A program made the position numbers and the translations under genes. 64,000 nucleotides of DNA from Adineta vaga. Its lineage: Eukaryota > Rotifera. Each line of letters opens with the position of its first letter. The first letter of the stretch is position 1. This document shows positions 15,682-28,962 of the stretch, piece by piece. The stretch is taken from contig CP075497.1 in assembly GCA_021613535.1 (NCBI GenBank), positions 9,362,001 through 9,426,000 of the forward strand, written 5' to 3'. The notes beneath the pieces are model-generated. The model was not told the DNA's origin, ran no database searches, and saw only the letters and a list, made by a program, of their open reading frames with translations.

Positions 15682-17209
15682 TTAATGTCGAAAATCGCGT
15701 TTATGTTGAGGATTTTGTCGATAACATGATTTGCCAAATGGACATTCAGGCTTATCGACATCATTATCATCATTATTATCAGTATCATTCGATTGTTTTG
15801 AATCATCATGATCGCTATCACCTGGATGTGATTGTTCAGCACGATGTGTAGGATTCTTTCGATAACATGACGCACCAAATTGACAAGCTGGACGACGTTT
15901 ACCTCCTGATTTGACTAAATATGAATTGAAATCAATAATGAATTAAATGTATATTTTCAAATACTTTTTTTTGGCGGTGGTGGTGTTTTCCGTTGTTGTT
16001 ACAGAATCAAAGCCATCGCCACTATCACTATCGAAACTTTTTGTCGAAGGTATTTTACTTAATACTTTGCCTAAAACTTTTGATTCACTAGGTGATCGGG
16101 CATCTAATAGAGAATAATACAAATAAAACAATAGATATGATCGATAGATAGAAGAATTTTACCTGATAGATTGGAAGATTCATTTAGATCATCATTGCTT
16201 TCACCTTCAAAACTTACTGGAAAAAAACAAAACAAACAATCATATATCATTTATCTTTGCCTGAAAAACATCTGTTACTAACGGTGTCGTTTAGCACTAG
16301 TCGGAGCAGTATAAGATGAATTTCGTGAATAAGAAGATTTTGGTGTTGCTGTCGTCGGTTTTGCTACCGGTGATGGTGTTGGTGCTATCATCCATTTCGG
16401 TAATTTACGTGCTTTACTACTGTTACTATCTGATTCATGTTCAAATTCATCCTAGAAAAATTTCATGTGTTTGGAGAAAATATAGTTTTAAATCAAACAT
16501 ACTTGACTTTCAACAGATGGACGTGATGAAGACATTCCTCGTTTAATTTTAATTGTAGGACTAGATGATGTAGTCGGTGTGTTTGGCTTTGGTTTTGGTT
16601 CTACATCTAAGGAAATTTTCTTTTCCAGAGAAACACGTCGACATGGTGTTCGTGTTGTTGGTTGAGTATTAAGATCATCATCAAAATCAAAAACAGATGT
16701 ATCTTGATTGCTTGTCGATCGACGATAACCATGTATTGGTGACCAATCATCTGGTGATTTTGCATCAATAGGAGATGATTTAATATCTTCTTTTTTCCAT
16801 TCATATAATGAATCTGAATCTGAATCATTATTATTGTTGAAATCAATTGAAAAACTAACACGAAAGTAAAAGTTCGATGGAAGTAAACCAATTTGATCGC
16901 CATCTTTTAATTCTCGTTCAATATCTTTAGGTAATTGAGTTGTTTTACCGTTCGATGAACGATAAAAAACTGGATTAGTATGTGTTGGTTTAATCCAAAG
17001 TGTATTATCATCTTTTAGTAATAATTCAGCATGATGACGTGAAATTTTCTTCTCATTACACTAAAATAAAACTCGATAGAACTGATTTGAAAAGTAACCT
17101 TTGAACATACGCCTAATGATGAACCACGTCCAACAATAACTTTTTCATTTTTTTTCACAGTAATACGATTTCCTTCATTATTTGGAATAAGTTCTACTTT
17201 ACCGACCAT
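15682..17209 (-). CDS. APLF: APLF: FHA, Ku-binding motif and tandem PBZ zinc fingers
   Basis: Aprataxin- and PNK-like factor, a scaffold for non-homologous end joining. From the ATG at 17209 an FHA domain runs about 100 residues: VGRGSSLGV, then across a short intron KISRHHAEL, then KPTHTNPVFYRSS, the APLF-type phosphopeptide-binding loops. A low-complexity Ser/Thr/Pro/Asp linker follows. At 16384-16422 it contains KARKLPKWMIAP, matching the APLF Ku80-binding motif (basic, L-P-x-W-M). Near the C terminus are two PBZ fingers of form C-x5-C-x6-H-x5-H, starting CQFGASCYRKNPTH and CPFGKSCYRQNPQH; these bind poly(ADP-ribose). TAA lies right after the last His (15682-15684). Several small introns. 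It lies 263 bp after HGSNAT and 187 bp before CHD1L, all on the same strand. Confidence 0.93.
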
Positions 17210-17472
17210 TCTCGATTATATACAGTAATTCAAAGTAAAAGAAACGTTATTTCAAATGTATGGTGTAAGACAATGAAGATATTCAAATTGACAGAAAACA
17301 AAACTATAGGTTCCTTGTTTCAACGAATCAAATGTTCTGATAGAGGGAGTAGGTGTTCAAACTCTAATTCTTAGATATATTAATGAATAAAAAAACTAAA
17401 GTTGATTTTCTTGATCATAAATTTATTTGATATATATTTATATCACATACAATAAAAATTATCACATTATTT

Positions 17473-19752
17473 TTAAATCGCTATAAATATCTTCTTATAA
17501 TACATGATACCAGCTATGATTATCCACCATAAAACACCATATGCATGTATTGCCAATAATTCCTTATGGGTTTCATTAACTTTAAATTGTACTGGAAAAC
17601 TTCGTGAACAAATATCATGACCAACGTAGAGTACAATAGAATTCATGCCTAACCAAAGCCATGGTTCACCTGTAAACAATTGATAAACATCCACAAGTAA
17701 ATAAAGTATAGTTAAGATAATAAATGCAAGGCTAGCTAAGACAAAGATGAAACTTAATGACCAAAGATTCTTATTAATTGGTATCCAACTATTCGATTGA
17801 CCTCCTTCCGATAAAAGTAAACCAAAGAATCCACAAATTAAACCAGATCCAATCCATAATGCGCAAGTACGAATGACACGTGTAGAATAGGCAAAACAAT
17901 GACCAGCATGAGCACCCAAATAACAAAGAAATATTCCAGATAAAATTCCCAGAAGACCTATCAATATTGAAATAAATCACCTATTGATAATCTTCATTAC
18001 TCACCTTCTGGATCATATGGTAATTGAGTTTGATATATATCTCTACATGTTGGATAATCATATATATGAGAACTTCCTAAAATTGTTCGATCAAGATATC
18101 CAGCAATACCTGCAATTAAATAGATGATCTCAAAGGGTTTTCTTTTGAATCAAATAAAAAATAAACGAAAATATACCTCCAGTACAATTTTGATACATTG
18201 CATGCCTATGTTTTCCACCAGGACCTGTATAACCTCTTGGACAATTGCTTAATTTCGGAATGTATGTAATACAAATCCATGCCAAAATAATCATTATAAC
18301 AGAGATCCATTCTGGCCAGAATTGAAATATTGTATTTCTCAATTCATGACTGATTGGTTGATGAACATCATCTCCTGAAAATATAAAGTAAAATAGATCT
18401 TTTCTGTAATTTTCAAAATTTATAATTACCAATTGGCCATGTTGATGAATGAGAACGCTCTTCCGTTTCACCAAAAATAAGTACAATTATTGCAGTAAAA
18501 AAATAACATAATGCTAAACGTTGTAAAACACCTAAAATTCGAAGATCTTTTGGTTTACCATATCCACCTTGTAGAATCAAACCTATACTTCTCAATCTGT
18601 ATATTTCATTTATTAAAATAATGTTCTATTTCATACCCAATAGAAATAATATTACCGTTCGTCGACATATTTTAAGAAAAATACTCAATTTAGAGACTTT
18701 CTTTTTTAATAGTGACCGTTGTGAAAGAACAATAGAAACACCCATCATCCAAACAAACCAAGGAAATACTAAATCAGCTAGAGTTAAACCATTCCAAACT
18801 AGAAAAATGATTTCTTCGAAAACCGACAATTTTGTCAAAAAAAATCTTCTTACCAGAATGATCAAAAAACCAATAACCACCTCCTATGAAATTTGCATAA
18901 ACAATATGAAGTAGAGAAGGATATAAATGAAATATTCTTACCACCATAGTTTACAAAAATCATTACCATTAATGAAAATCCTCGAAATGTATCCAGTGAT
19001 CGAAGACGTCGTGGTAAAACTTTAGTAATTTTAATTGAATTATCTGATAAACGTGTGGCTCCAACTAATGGCATTTCAGTTGTAGTATTAACTACCGTAT
19101 GTACATCGCTATTAGAAGTTTCTTCTGCTATAGTCGATAGTTCTCGTCGATTCACAACTGGACTTGTTTGCGGTGTAATATTTGTTTCATTAATAATGAT
19201 TCGTTGGTAACGCATATTGGTTAGCATTCGACCTATGTATTGGTTTTTATAAATATATTGAAATAATTGAATGAAAAACACTAATAACATTAGAAGTATG
19301 ATCAACACAATGATTGGTGTCCAATAATAACTGGAGTCTTGTGTTTGAATTACTGTACATGAAGTAAGATGTGGTTGCATTTGTATAACTTCAAATAAAT
19401 ATGTTCCATGTTCAGAAAATCGATAGGATTCGATATGACATTGAATTGTTTTATTTTGAATGCCTGAGTAAAGTTGAAAATCATATGGAAATCTTGAACT
19501 TATTGTCAACGTTTGATTAGAATTTATCGGAAGAGGATCACCTAAACGATCAAAATCACATTGTTCACATACTACAACATTGTACATAAATGAAATCGGA
19601 TCTGTATGGTTTTTATTGCTAAGGATTAAAGTTACTTGATCCATTCCTAATGAATCTGACAGACTGGTTTTGATTATTTGTGTTTGACCATAGCGTAGAA
19701 ATGGTTGAATAGTGATGAAAACTATCCATATATAATACAATAGTTTCTTCAT
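17473..19752 (-). CDS. HGSNAT: Heparan-alpha-glucosaminide N-acetyltransferase
   Basis: Lysosomal membrane enzyme that moves acetyl from cytosolic acetyl-CoA to terminal glucosamine of heparan sulfate in the lumen. From ATG 19752 there is a signal peptide (MKKLLYYIWIVFITI), a lumenal region with Cys and N-glycosylation sites, then a first membrane segment. The conserved core starts RRLRSLDTFRGFSLMVMIFV, followed by YWFFDHSVWNGLTLADLVFP, where the His corresponds to the known active-site His of the family. Later motifs include GVLQRLALCYF, CPRGYTGPGGKH, NKNLWSLSFIF and GMNSIVLYVGHD. About eight small introns. An acceptor (tctttttttttag) ends 22 nt before the ATG. Complete, ending KKIFIAI. Confidence 0.93.
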
Positions 19753-20279
19753 CAGTATGTCGATGCTTAATTATCTAAAAAAAAAGATGTTCAGAATATC
19801 TTTGTTACTGTTATTGGATTCTTTTTTCATTGGTTTTGTGAAAGAAAAGAAGCAGGTGTGCCCACTTATTCCGAAGAAGATAAAAATATAATGTGCAACT
19901 AACTGAGGTTCTTATCAATAGTCTTGTAAGAAAACTAACGTATACTTTAATGATCGTTTTATCTGACCTTGTTATCTCATATAAAAACAGGTCGCAGTCC
20001 ATGATAAAAATAATCAATTAGTGATTGTTTACTAGAACACAACTTTTCTCTTCGTAAAATTATTTATTCTATTGCAGATTGCGAAGATAAAAAAGAGTAT
20101 TATGTGTTTACAAATTGAGATTCAATAAAATAAATAATATTGTTTTCACTTAACGATCGATCAGATGTAGACGATGATTGTTCGGATAATAACGAGGTAA
20201 GAATTGGAAGAACGGAGAGATCAACTGTACTGTTATCAATATTCATTGATAAGTACAAGAGAAGACAATTGAACAATAG

Positions 20280-20655
20280 ATTTCATATTCACACCTTCTG
20301 AAATAGGCTGTGGCAATACTTGTCATCACACCGCTCATAATTGAATTCCATGGCTCTTCTCTTATTCTTACATAAACAAAACTACAAACAGTGAAAGAAA
20401 ATGTGAATACCCAGATACTAAATGATGCTAAATAGATAATCAAACAATATAACACTCTTTCCATTGCATTTTTACTACCAATCAATCGTCCATATTGACC
20501 TTACAGAGAAGTATTTTCCTTCATTATTCAAGATTTCTGTCAAATTCTGACACTCGACATATGACAATATCCGTTATTTGCATGGAAAATAGTTCCACCA
20601 TTTGTTCCTAGTACAAATGCACGCCCACAAGCATCTATAACACGTCAAGGACTAA
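20280..20655 (-). pseudogene. TIM17 mitochondrial translocase subunit, degraded copy
   Basis: The minus strand shows a TIM17 order of motifs. First comes P*RVIDACGRAFVLGTNGG (near 20655-20595), matching the TIM17 start PWRIVDDCGGAFTMG, with the conserved Trp codon changed to TGA at 20645-20647. Then GQYGRLIGSKNAMERV (near 20500-20450), a hydrophobic stretch, and REEPWNSIMSGVMTSIATA (near 20360-20305), matching REDPWNSI. The frame then runs into unrelated sequence and stops, so the fourth membrane segment is missing, and no proper N-terminal start precedes it. The intact parent must be elsewhere. It sits between ARIH2 and HGSNAT. Confidence 0.8.
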
Positions 20656-20893
20656 ATAATGAAATCGTTCGAATTATGCTATTCTCAATGATCTTCTCAC
20701 CAAAATTCTCGACCCATTGAATTCTTTTCTATAGGTAATTTATCTAAAAACAGAATCAATCGAATATAAATGCTCAAAGATTGCTATTGCATATGTACGT
20801 GTCTGTGTATATTTATATATATTAATTTCAAAGACAAAAGAAAATGTTTAAAAAAAACAATAAAATTTAAAAAAAAAAAGAAAGAGATGATGA

Positions 20894-22848
20894 CTAAGAG
20901 CTTGATTTAGGAAAATATTTGAGTAGTAATGTTTGTCGTCGTCGTTCGACAATATGTCGTTGGTTTTCAATATCCTATAGAATATCAAATCATGATTAAT
21001 GAACTGAAGAAATATATCGATATTATTTACTCCTCGATTATGCGTTGTTGAACGTTCAATTTGATAAGATAAATTTTCAATTTCAACTTCCAATTGAGCT
21101 TGAATATTTTCAAACTAAAACAAGAGATAAATCAACTGATTTTGTTCATATATGAACTTACGAGATTTCGATCAACTGTATCTTCTTGATAATAAGCATA
21201 GGGATAAGTGTACATGAGAGTATATCGAGCCTGTAAAATTACAAGTAATCAAGTAGAAATTCATATCTATATGAACAACTTACTTTTGCTAATGATTCAG
21301 CTGCCTTTTCTAAATATTGCCAATCGATATAAGTTCCATTTTGTGCATTGATATTCTGTTCAACTTTTTCAATTAATTTCGCTCTTGTTTGTTCTTCTAG
21401 TTTCAAACTTCGTTGATGATTATCCCACTAGAGAAATCGAGAAAATTTCAATTAAAAAACAGCTCTTTTATTGTCCATACTCGTTCAAAATAATGTAAAT
21501 ATTTTTTTAAAGCTTCCCGTGCTCGACTTTGTTTTGTTTCCAATTGTGATTGAGGTTGTCCACGATACTTTGAACATTCATAATAATTATTCTCATGGAT
21601 TTTCCAATCTAATAAAATCAATTATCGATCTTTCTTTTTTGTTAATCTTATCCTTACCTCCAAGACACATCCAACAAAAATGGTGATTACATGAAAAACA
21701 TGACTAAAGACAATCTCTTTTATGTATAATCTATCAATTAAATCAATATTCACTTACCATATGATTACAACCTCCATTCTTTTCAATACACACTTTACAT
21801 TTCGGACAATCTTTCGTATTTGCAGATATGTAATTAGCTGTTTCAGAATCCTAAATAAACAAAGAACGAACTTTCAATTTTGTTTTTACTTAGAAAATTT
21901 GTCAATACGAACATCTCGACATTTATTTAACCAATTCCTCATTATATCACAACTGGCAGGTGCATGATAACTCAATGAACATTGAAAACTAAAGAGAATG
22001 ATTTCAACGACATGAAGTTTTTCTTTGAAAAACAAAAACGTACCAAAATTTTAGATGACATAATTCACATTCAACTCTGCCTGGTATAGGTTTATTAATG
22101 GCTTCGAATACACGCTCACATGAACCAGAACATAGTGTCATTTGTGGATTTTTCTAAAACATCAAGTTTATAGAAGAAAAAAGGGTTTTCCTTTGAAAAT
22201 TTACTTGAATCATTGATTTAATCGTTAGTTTTTTATACAATTCTTTTGAATTATCTGACGAGAGGTGTTCGAGAACAAAACTAAAAATATAAATTTTATT
22301 TTTACAAATATCAATGCATTGAATTTGATTTACTTTTGTGGAATTCGAACATCGCATTTCATGCATTCCATATCTAGAATTATAAATCAACGAAAGTTGT
22401 ATTGAATTTTCAACAATATACATAGACAAAACATCTTTACTTAAACAATGATGAGATTGAAATTTCGTGTCAATATATTGAGTCCAACAATCATGACAAA
22501 AAGCATGATTACATATCAAAGATTGAAAATGTGTTTGATTTTTAAAACATATTGAACATATTGCTGGAGTTGATGATGTATGAATATATGAATTGGAAAA
22601 AATTGTTGGTTCAAAACGTGTTTGAACATCTTTTAATGTGCTTACAGTATATTCAAACTGTTCAGGATCATTGCTATTAACATTCGTCGTATAATTATTA
22701 TTATTATCATCTTGAAATGGATCTATATCATCATAATACGTATCATAACAATCATCATCTAATTCGAAATGGATATTTATTGATAGATGAGAAAACAAAA
22801 ACATTTGAACTTACCGATTGCATCACTATCATATTCGTTTCCACTCAT
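20894..22848 (-). CDS. ARIH2: Ariadne RBR E3 ubiquitin ligase, ARIH2-like
   Basis: RING-between-RING ligase that works with neddylated cullins. The start (22848, [11 protein letters not shown]) is followed by an acidic Asp/Asn-rich N terminus. RING1 reads [26 protein letters not shown] (near 22585-22490). Parts of the IBR and RING2 lie between 22350 and 21680 in small exons, partly readable as Cys-rich text. The Ariadne region follows: coiled coil and the ARIH2 signature [13 protein letters not shown] (near 21215), then [14 protein letters not shown] (near 21090-21060), ending KYFPKSSS. The C-terminal motif favours ARIH2 over ARIH1. It is 512 bp downstream of the coiled-coil gene on the same strand. 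Confidence 0.9.
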
Positions 22849-23250
22849 ATTTTTAAAGATAAAACAATGAAAATATTATTTCATTGAATAAGTTACGAGC
22901 GTTGGAAAAAAACAGAAATACAGTAAGTACTAGTGGAGTGAAGATGTACGGAAAAGAGCAAGATCGAATGAGAATAAACAAAAAATATTTCTTCTTCATG
23001 TAGGAACCAAAGATATTCAATTCGATAGATGGCGTTCATAATCGGTCATTAGAGATTAACGAAATCATCTCGGATCTTTATAGTATTATACTATTAAAAT
23101 GCATATAGACTTGTTGTTGCCACAAAAGAGAAGACTTTTCGAAATATGATTTACTATATCATCTAAATTGTATTCTAATATATGAATCACATTTGTTATG
23201 TTTTGTACAATTCAATAAAACTTTTCTCACAAACAAAGAAAAAAAATATA

Positions 23251-23276
23251 CTAAATAAATAAATAAATAAATAAAA
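23251..23276. repeat. (AAAT)n microsatellite
   Basis: About six AAAT units in the gap between the coiled-coil gene and ARIH2. Confidence 0.9.
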
Positions 23277-23360
23277 CAATTGTTGGCTCATTTAGATTTT
23301 CTTCAAATATTCAAATAGACTCTAGAAGAAAAGAAGAGATGAATAGAAATGAATGAATGA

Positions 23361-26192
23361 TTAAGTTCTTAGAATTACCGCTACACTTGTATTTGATGCA
23401 ATTTCATCTCGATCATCATCAGGAACAGGTGAAACTGATTGTTCAAGTGCATGAGCTTGATCAATAGCTGCTTTTGTTTGACTAAGTCGAAGCATTTTCT
23501 TAGGTGTCGATGTTAAATCATTGGATGCTGGTGGTGGTAACATACGTTTTTCTCTAAATATCAATTTCATTAATTACTATATTTAATCTTTGAATAGAAA
23601 AAGAATTTACCGTGGATTGATTTTTGTTTGCTGATTGATTGATATTGGTGGTGGTGGTGGTGGTAATGGTGGTCGAATGGAAGATTGTGTTGCAAGTGGA
23701 TGATTGATACCAGTTCGACGTACAGCTGTTGTTCGTGATGGTTGAGAAATGGTAGTTCCTTGTTCAAGACGTTTGATTTTGGCATCCTAAAGATTCATGG
23801 AAGGATAAAAATCATATATGGAAAGAAATCTATCGAACCTTTTCACCCATAGATGAACGTAATGATGTTAATAAATTTTGATTTTTTGAAAGACGTTCTT
23901 CGAGTAAAGCCTTGGTAAATAATACAAAATATGATTTTGATTTGTTGTAAAGTTTAAACATACAAGTTTTGTTTTTAATTCTTCAATTTCTTTTTCTTTT
24001 TCACCAATTTCGATATTTGTTGCTTCAACAATAACATCTTTTTGTTTGATTTGTTCTGTATGTTCATCCTTTGAAAGAGATATTTGTCAATTTAAATATA
24101 AGAGAAATATTCATCCGTACTGTTTCTTGTAATAAAGCATGATTTTGTGCTCGTAATTCTTCATTTTCTCTTGTTAATTGTGTTATTTCTTCTTCACTAA
24201 ATTCCTAAAATAATCTATTCCAAACATCTGAATGATTCATTCAATTCAAACTCAACTATTTTTCCTAATAATTCCTTGTGTTTCAAAGTTAATTCATCAA
24301 AAAGTTTCTTTTTTTCATTGATTTCATCGATTTTTTCTTCTAATCGATTATCATATTCCATCTAAATAAGTAAAAATAGAAAGAACTGAAATTTGCCATT
24401 TCATAAAATTCCTTACTGATTGTTTGGTATAATTACTAATTTGTTTTTGATATTGTTCACGTGTTTCAATCAATTGTTTTTCCAAATTACGATTGATTTC
24501 TTCAATTTGAATTTGTAATGATTGATTTTTTTCTTTAAATTCTTCAATTTGTTTCTTAGTATTTGTCTTTGAATTAAAAAAAAAACAAATATTTTCAAAA
24601 CTTTAAAATCGATTCAAATCTTACTAATTGATCGATTAATTCATTATTCTTCAGTTGCAATTGTTCATTTTCTTGTTCACGAACAATTATTTCAGCTTGT
24701 CGTGCTTGAACTTCAGTTTCATGATATTCCGTATGTTCTTCTGTTTTTTGTTTCATTTCATCGAGTCGATTTTGTAATGTTTTATTCAATTCTTGAACAT
24801 TAAAGATTTCAACTTTACTATCATCCTAAAAATTTTATAAAAAGGTAAAAACGATTTGAAACGAAAAATCAATACAAACAATTTTTAAGACTAATGTATC
24901 AATTCGTTTTTGTAAATTATCAATTTGTTGATCTTTCAATGTAAGTTTTGCATCATTTTCAATTGTTAATGTTTCCATTATTTGTTGATATTTATTCTAA
25001 ATAATAATCAATAAGAATAAATGAAGAAAAACAGAAATGACTTTTATTACAATTTGTTCAGTTAATTCCAGACATTTCGATTGTGCATTGATGTTTGTCA
25101 CTTGTAATTGATGGATTTCATTTTCAAATAGTGACTATCAAACAACAAAGAATTCGATTCGTTACATTTGAAAATGAGAAATTTCTACAATTTTTGAAGT
25201 TAATTCAAGAATCTGAGCTGTTGTTTGTGTATTTTCTTGTGTTCGTTCATGAATTTGTTTATTTAGTTCATGACGAGCTTGTTCATGAAGTTGTTCAACT
25301 AATTTCAATTGTGATTGTACTAGGTATGAAGAGATAAAGAATTCATGACAACGAAAGATTTTATTTTCTATACAATTTTGTAATTTAGTTTCAATTGTTG
25401 AATCAACACGATCAGCAAGTATTTTGACATTTCGTTCTTGATGATCGTACATTCGTTCAAGATCAACACGAACAAATTCACCTAAATGTTTTGTTTAAAA
25501 GATAAGAACACGCTTGAAGTAACATATAACAAAAGAGTTGGTTAATTTATCATTTCATTAAGCACTTATTCATTTAAATCATACATCTTTAATGCAACAT
25601 AAAAGTTCCATTTCCGTTCGATGAACTCGTTTTAATTACATTTTTGCTATGTCATTATTTCTAATACTTACATTGTGAAACATTTTTTTCCAATTTAAGA
25701 ACATTCTTTTTCAATATATGATGAAGTTCTTCCAGTTTGTGTACTCTATATTTATTATTAAGTAAAATCATTGCAATGAAACAAAACAAATTATCAAACT
25801 AAATACATACTTTTTTTCTAAGAATAATTCATTTTGTTTCATAGAATTAATAGTCATTGTTTGTTGTTCGATTTGTACCTAAAATATTGAATAAAGCAAA
25901 TGTTTATTTCAATTCATATGACATACAATTGAATCATTCAATGTTTGTGATTGTCGTTGATTAATCAATTGAAGTTTTTGTAATTCTTCATTCTAGAAAA
26001 AAGTTCTTCTTTCGAAATTCAATTCAAATCAATGATTCTAACTGACTTTTTCATTCATAGCAGAGTCATACATTTGACGCCAACGTTTGGACCACTTAAT
26101 TCTTCATGCAATCGATTTGTTGCAGATGAAGACATTGCAAGAAGTGTCGGTGTTGATGCACCAGACATTCGATCGATGGGCGATGAAGACAT
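23361..26192 (-). CDS. Long coiled-coil protein, family not recognised
   Basis: The start at 26192 (MSSSPIDRMSGASTPTLLA) gives a Ser-rich head, then NVWRQMYDSAMNEK and a chain of short exons almost entirely of heptad-like Glu/Gln/Lys/Leu coiled coil (about 25950-23850). Introns are 50-70 nt and in phase. The tail is different: a proline run (PPLPPPPPPISI, near 23650) that could bind profilin, EVH1 or SH3-type domains, then KKMLRLSQTKAAIDQAHALE, and a charged end stopping TAA at 23361. Golgin, centrosomal or cytoskeletal roles are all possible; the sequence does not decide. A (TAAA)n tract lies just downstream at 23251-23276. Confidence 0.7.
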
Positions 26193-26538
26193 TTTTGTTA
26201 TTAATGAATTTTCGAAATTTCGTGGAAAAAACACGAGTAGTATTTCCCCGCCGATGATTTCTTATCCTCCTTGTCGAAATAAACTGTGTTGATTCTTCGA
26301 TTCAATCAAAAAAAAAATAATTCAAATTTGTTTTCAAATTAAAAACTATATTTTCTAATAAAAATTATCAATTCAATCTAGATGTCGCTCAATATTTTGT
26401 AGGATGAGTCATCCTTCTGTTGCTCGGTCAAGGAAAAACTATTTTTTTTTCTCGCTTTCTCTCTCTTGAGTATTATGCAGATATATACGCTCAACTACTC
26501 AGATACATTTAGTTGTTTCTTTTGATATTAATTTAACA
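26193..26538. promoter_or_regulatory. Divergent promoter region, coiled-coil gene / sulfiredoxin
   Basis: 346 bp separate the two start codons, which point away from each other. It holds AT-rich tracts and a pyrimidine-rich run (tttctctctcttgag, near 26457). A bidirectional promoter is inferred from geometry only. Confidence 0.4.
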
Positions 26539-27046
26539 ATGAACTCGACTTTAGTTAGTACAAATAATGGTAGTCCAGCTGCTGGTGGTGATTATCAATC
26601 ATCATGTGAGCCAACATCGATTCATTCTGCATTAATCGATGAAATTCATGATATTCCAATGGGAGAAATCAGCCGTCCATTATTATCAACTCTTGATGAA
26701 GATAAAGTGCAATCATTAATACAAACAATTCAAGTAAAATTATCGAAATATATGGATTTTCTAACATAATAAACAATGATTTTAGACGATGGATTCAGAA
26801 CGAATACCACCAATTGATGTTCTATGGTATAAAGCACCAAACTCAGGAAATAATTACTTTTTTGCTATGGGTGGTTGCCATCGTTGGGAGTATGTTTATA
26901 AATGAAAGAATTATTTTTTTCTAAATAAGATCTTTTTTAGAGCTCATAAACGATTGAATTCACCGACGATTCGAGCAAAACTTATACAAACGACGTTAAA
27001 TGATTTGAAAGTTTATTTTGGTTCATCGTTATCGAATTTACAATAA
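26539..27046 (+). CDS. SRXN1: Sulfiredoxin
   Basis: ATP-dependent reductase that rescues overoxidised (sulfinic) 2-Cys peroxiredoxins. Three exons: 26539-26733, 26786 to about 26890, and about 26941-27046. It shows the family order IHDIPMGEISRPL, DEDKVQSLI, PPIDVLWYKAP, FFAMGGCHRWEAHKR with the catalytic Cys in GGCHR, and a final block with TIRAKLIQTTLNDLKVYFG and a C-terminal SNLQ, all as in animal sulfiredoxin. Length (about 135 aa) is normal. Its place beside unrelated genes gives no pathway context, but a peroxide-repair enzyme suits a stress-tolerant animal (inference). Confidence 0.96.
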
Positions 27047-27446
27047 TTTATTTTGTTGTTTTCTTTGAGTTTTTTTTTAATCTGCAACAAACAAAATTTA
27101 TACAATACATCTAAACTCTTTGCGAATAATTATTTAAAAAATAATATTGATTTCTTTGTTGTTCATTGTAGATCTATGTTTATTCTGATAGTTCTATTCG
27201 TCGAGACAAGGTAAATTTTTTATCCGTATGTGACAATTTCATAATTAAATTTTCAGGCAAATTTGTTCTCGATTTTGGATATTAAACGAGAACACAATCT
27301 CTTGAGAATGACAGAATTGATAGTACTTAGAAGAAAATTGAAGTGTATCCTCATTTCAAGGTCTTACGTATCGAAAATTTTCAGTTAGACGTAAATATAT
27401 CAAAATTGTTGAATTTAATGTGATTTATTTTTAGATAGAATCCAAC

Positions 27447-28804
27447 ATGTCAACAACAACAACAATTGAACCAAAAAAAGAATCCTTAGGCATCTCTGCT
27501 GCTCTGATTCTCAGTCTTGTTGGATTGACAGTAAGTAAATAATTAAGCTAATATGGCTTCTATGTTCTTTTCTTCCAGCTGCTGCTTATCATCGCTGTAT
27601 TAATTAAACGAGAAATTCGTCGAGGAGATGTGAAATCTAAACGTGACGGACACTTTTGGCATTGCAATTTTTTCAAAAAAGTATATCTATCAGATCATAC
27701 ACTTGAATTTGTCTTATTTCGTTACTTAACTTTTCTCATTAGTATAATGATGCAAGATTACCTAAAGATGGAAAAGTTCCAGCTAAAGTTCGTCCTCAAT
27801 GGCTTCTAGTTGGACATCATGAATTACCTGATCGTTATTATACAAAAGATGGTAAAATCAAACTTTTATTTGTCTTTTAGTACAAATCATACATCTTCTA
27901 ATTTTAGAATGTCCACAATACATTGCTCGAATGTTTCTTGTTGATCTCTATACTGTGTTTCGTAAGTTAGATCAAATAACATATCTATAATTCATTAATT
28001 TATATTTAGAATATACATGTCGAGAAACATTCTCGGAACTTGATCCTAGTGCATCATTAGACGCTTATCTAATTAATAATTATCCATCATTAAATGAAAC
28101 AGTTCACCTATTTCGTAAACTTAAAAGTCGTGCAGAAGTTGATTTAGTTGTATGTTGATTCTATTGCCAGGCATCTATCTGTTTCTATAAATCTTTCATT
28201 TTATTTCAGCCATTTACACTCGATGATACAAAAGAAGGTGTTCGAATGTTTAATCATTTATTACAAAAACTTTCAGAATTTGTTAATAATCCATATCTTC
28301 GTCAACGTGAAATTGATCTTTTATTGTTTACGCAAACTAATGAACAACCAATGAAAATGAGTTCAAAATATATTCCACTACTTCCAAAAGATTTATGTCA
28401 TATCCCATTACGACCCATTGATGCTAATTCATTAGGAAATATGAATAAACGATCACGATCCAAAGGTCGATTTCCTTTTCATTTACCATCATTTTTAAAT
28501 AAACGAAGATTTTTTTCAACAAAATCAAACTCAACACCATTACAATCATCAAAAACTCGAACAGGTAATCTTTTCTTCTTTTTATCTTTGTCAAAAAAAT
28601 TTTGTTATTCATGTAGAACTTTATGCCAATAATGAAATATCAATCGATGAAAATGAACAGAGTAGTGCATCCACTGAAAATCCTTCAACGAAACATAGTC
28701 GACAACGAATTAAACGACAAGGTGCAACTGATGTTATACCTTTAGTAGAATTTCATGATGCACTTTCTCATTCTACAACATTTGGTTCAGACACAGAACA
28801 ATAA
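27447..28804 (+). CDS. Single-pass membrane protein, unrecognised
   Basis: Seven small exons in phase. The start MSTTTTIEPKKESLGIS leads straight into one membrane helix (AALILSLVGLTLLLIIAVLI) followed by basic residues (KREIRRGDVKSKR), so N-out/C-in is likely. The cytoplasmic part has PQWLLVGHHELPDRYY, PQYIARMFLVDLYTVF, a helical region with LLQKLSEFVNNPYLRQREID, and a basic Ser-rich tail. This layout recalls the C1orf43/NICE-3 family, but I cannot align it confidently. An acceptor (tttatttttag) ends 12 nt before the ATG. Stop at 28802-28804. A (TA)n tract and AATAAA lie downstream (28871-28935). Confidence 0.75.
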
Positions 28805-28962
28805 TCATAAGAAGAATTGTCTTTTCATTTATTTTTCTATGTATATGCAAATAATGAACAAATGTTTTACATATATATATATATATGTGTTGTGTCTTCG
28901 GTTTTCTTTGCCTTTTTTATATGAGTGGAATAAATGATGGTCATCATAGATAGAAAATTGTT

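Noticed and set aside
18621-18914. Plus-strand open frames inside HGSNAT, PIGU and XPR1
   Set aside because: These are antisense shadows of conserved minus-strand exons.
27447-28804. Firm assignment to the C1orf43/NICE-3 family
   Set aside because: Only topology and a few residues agree; the family's core text is not visible.
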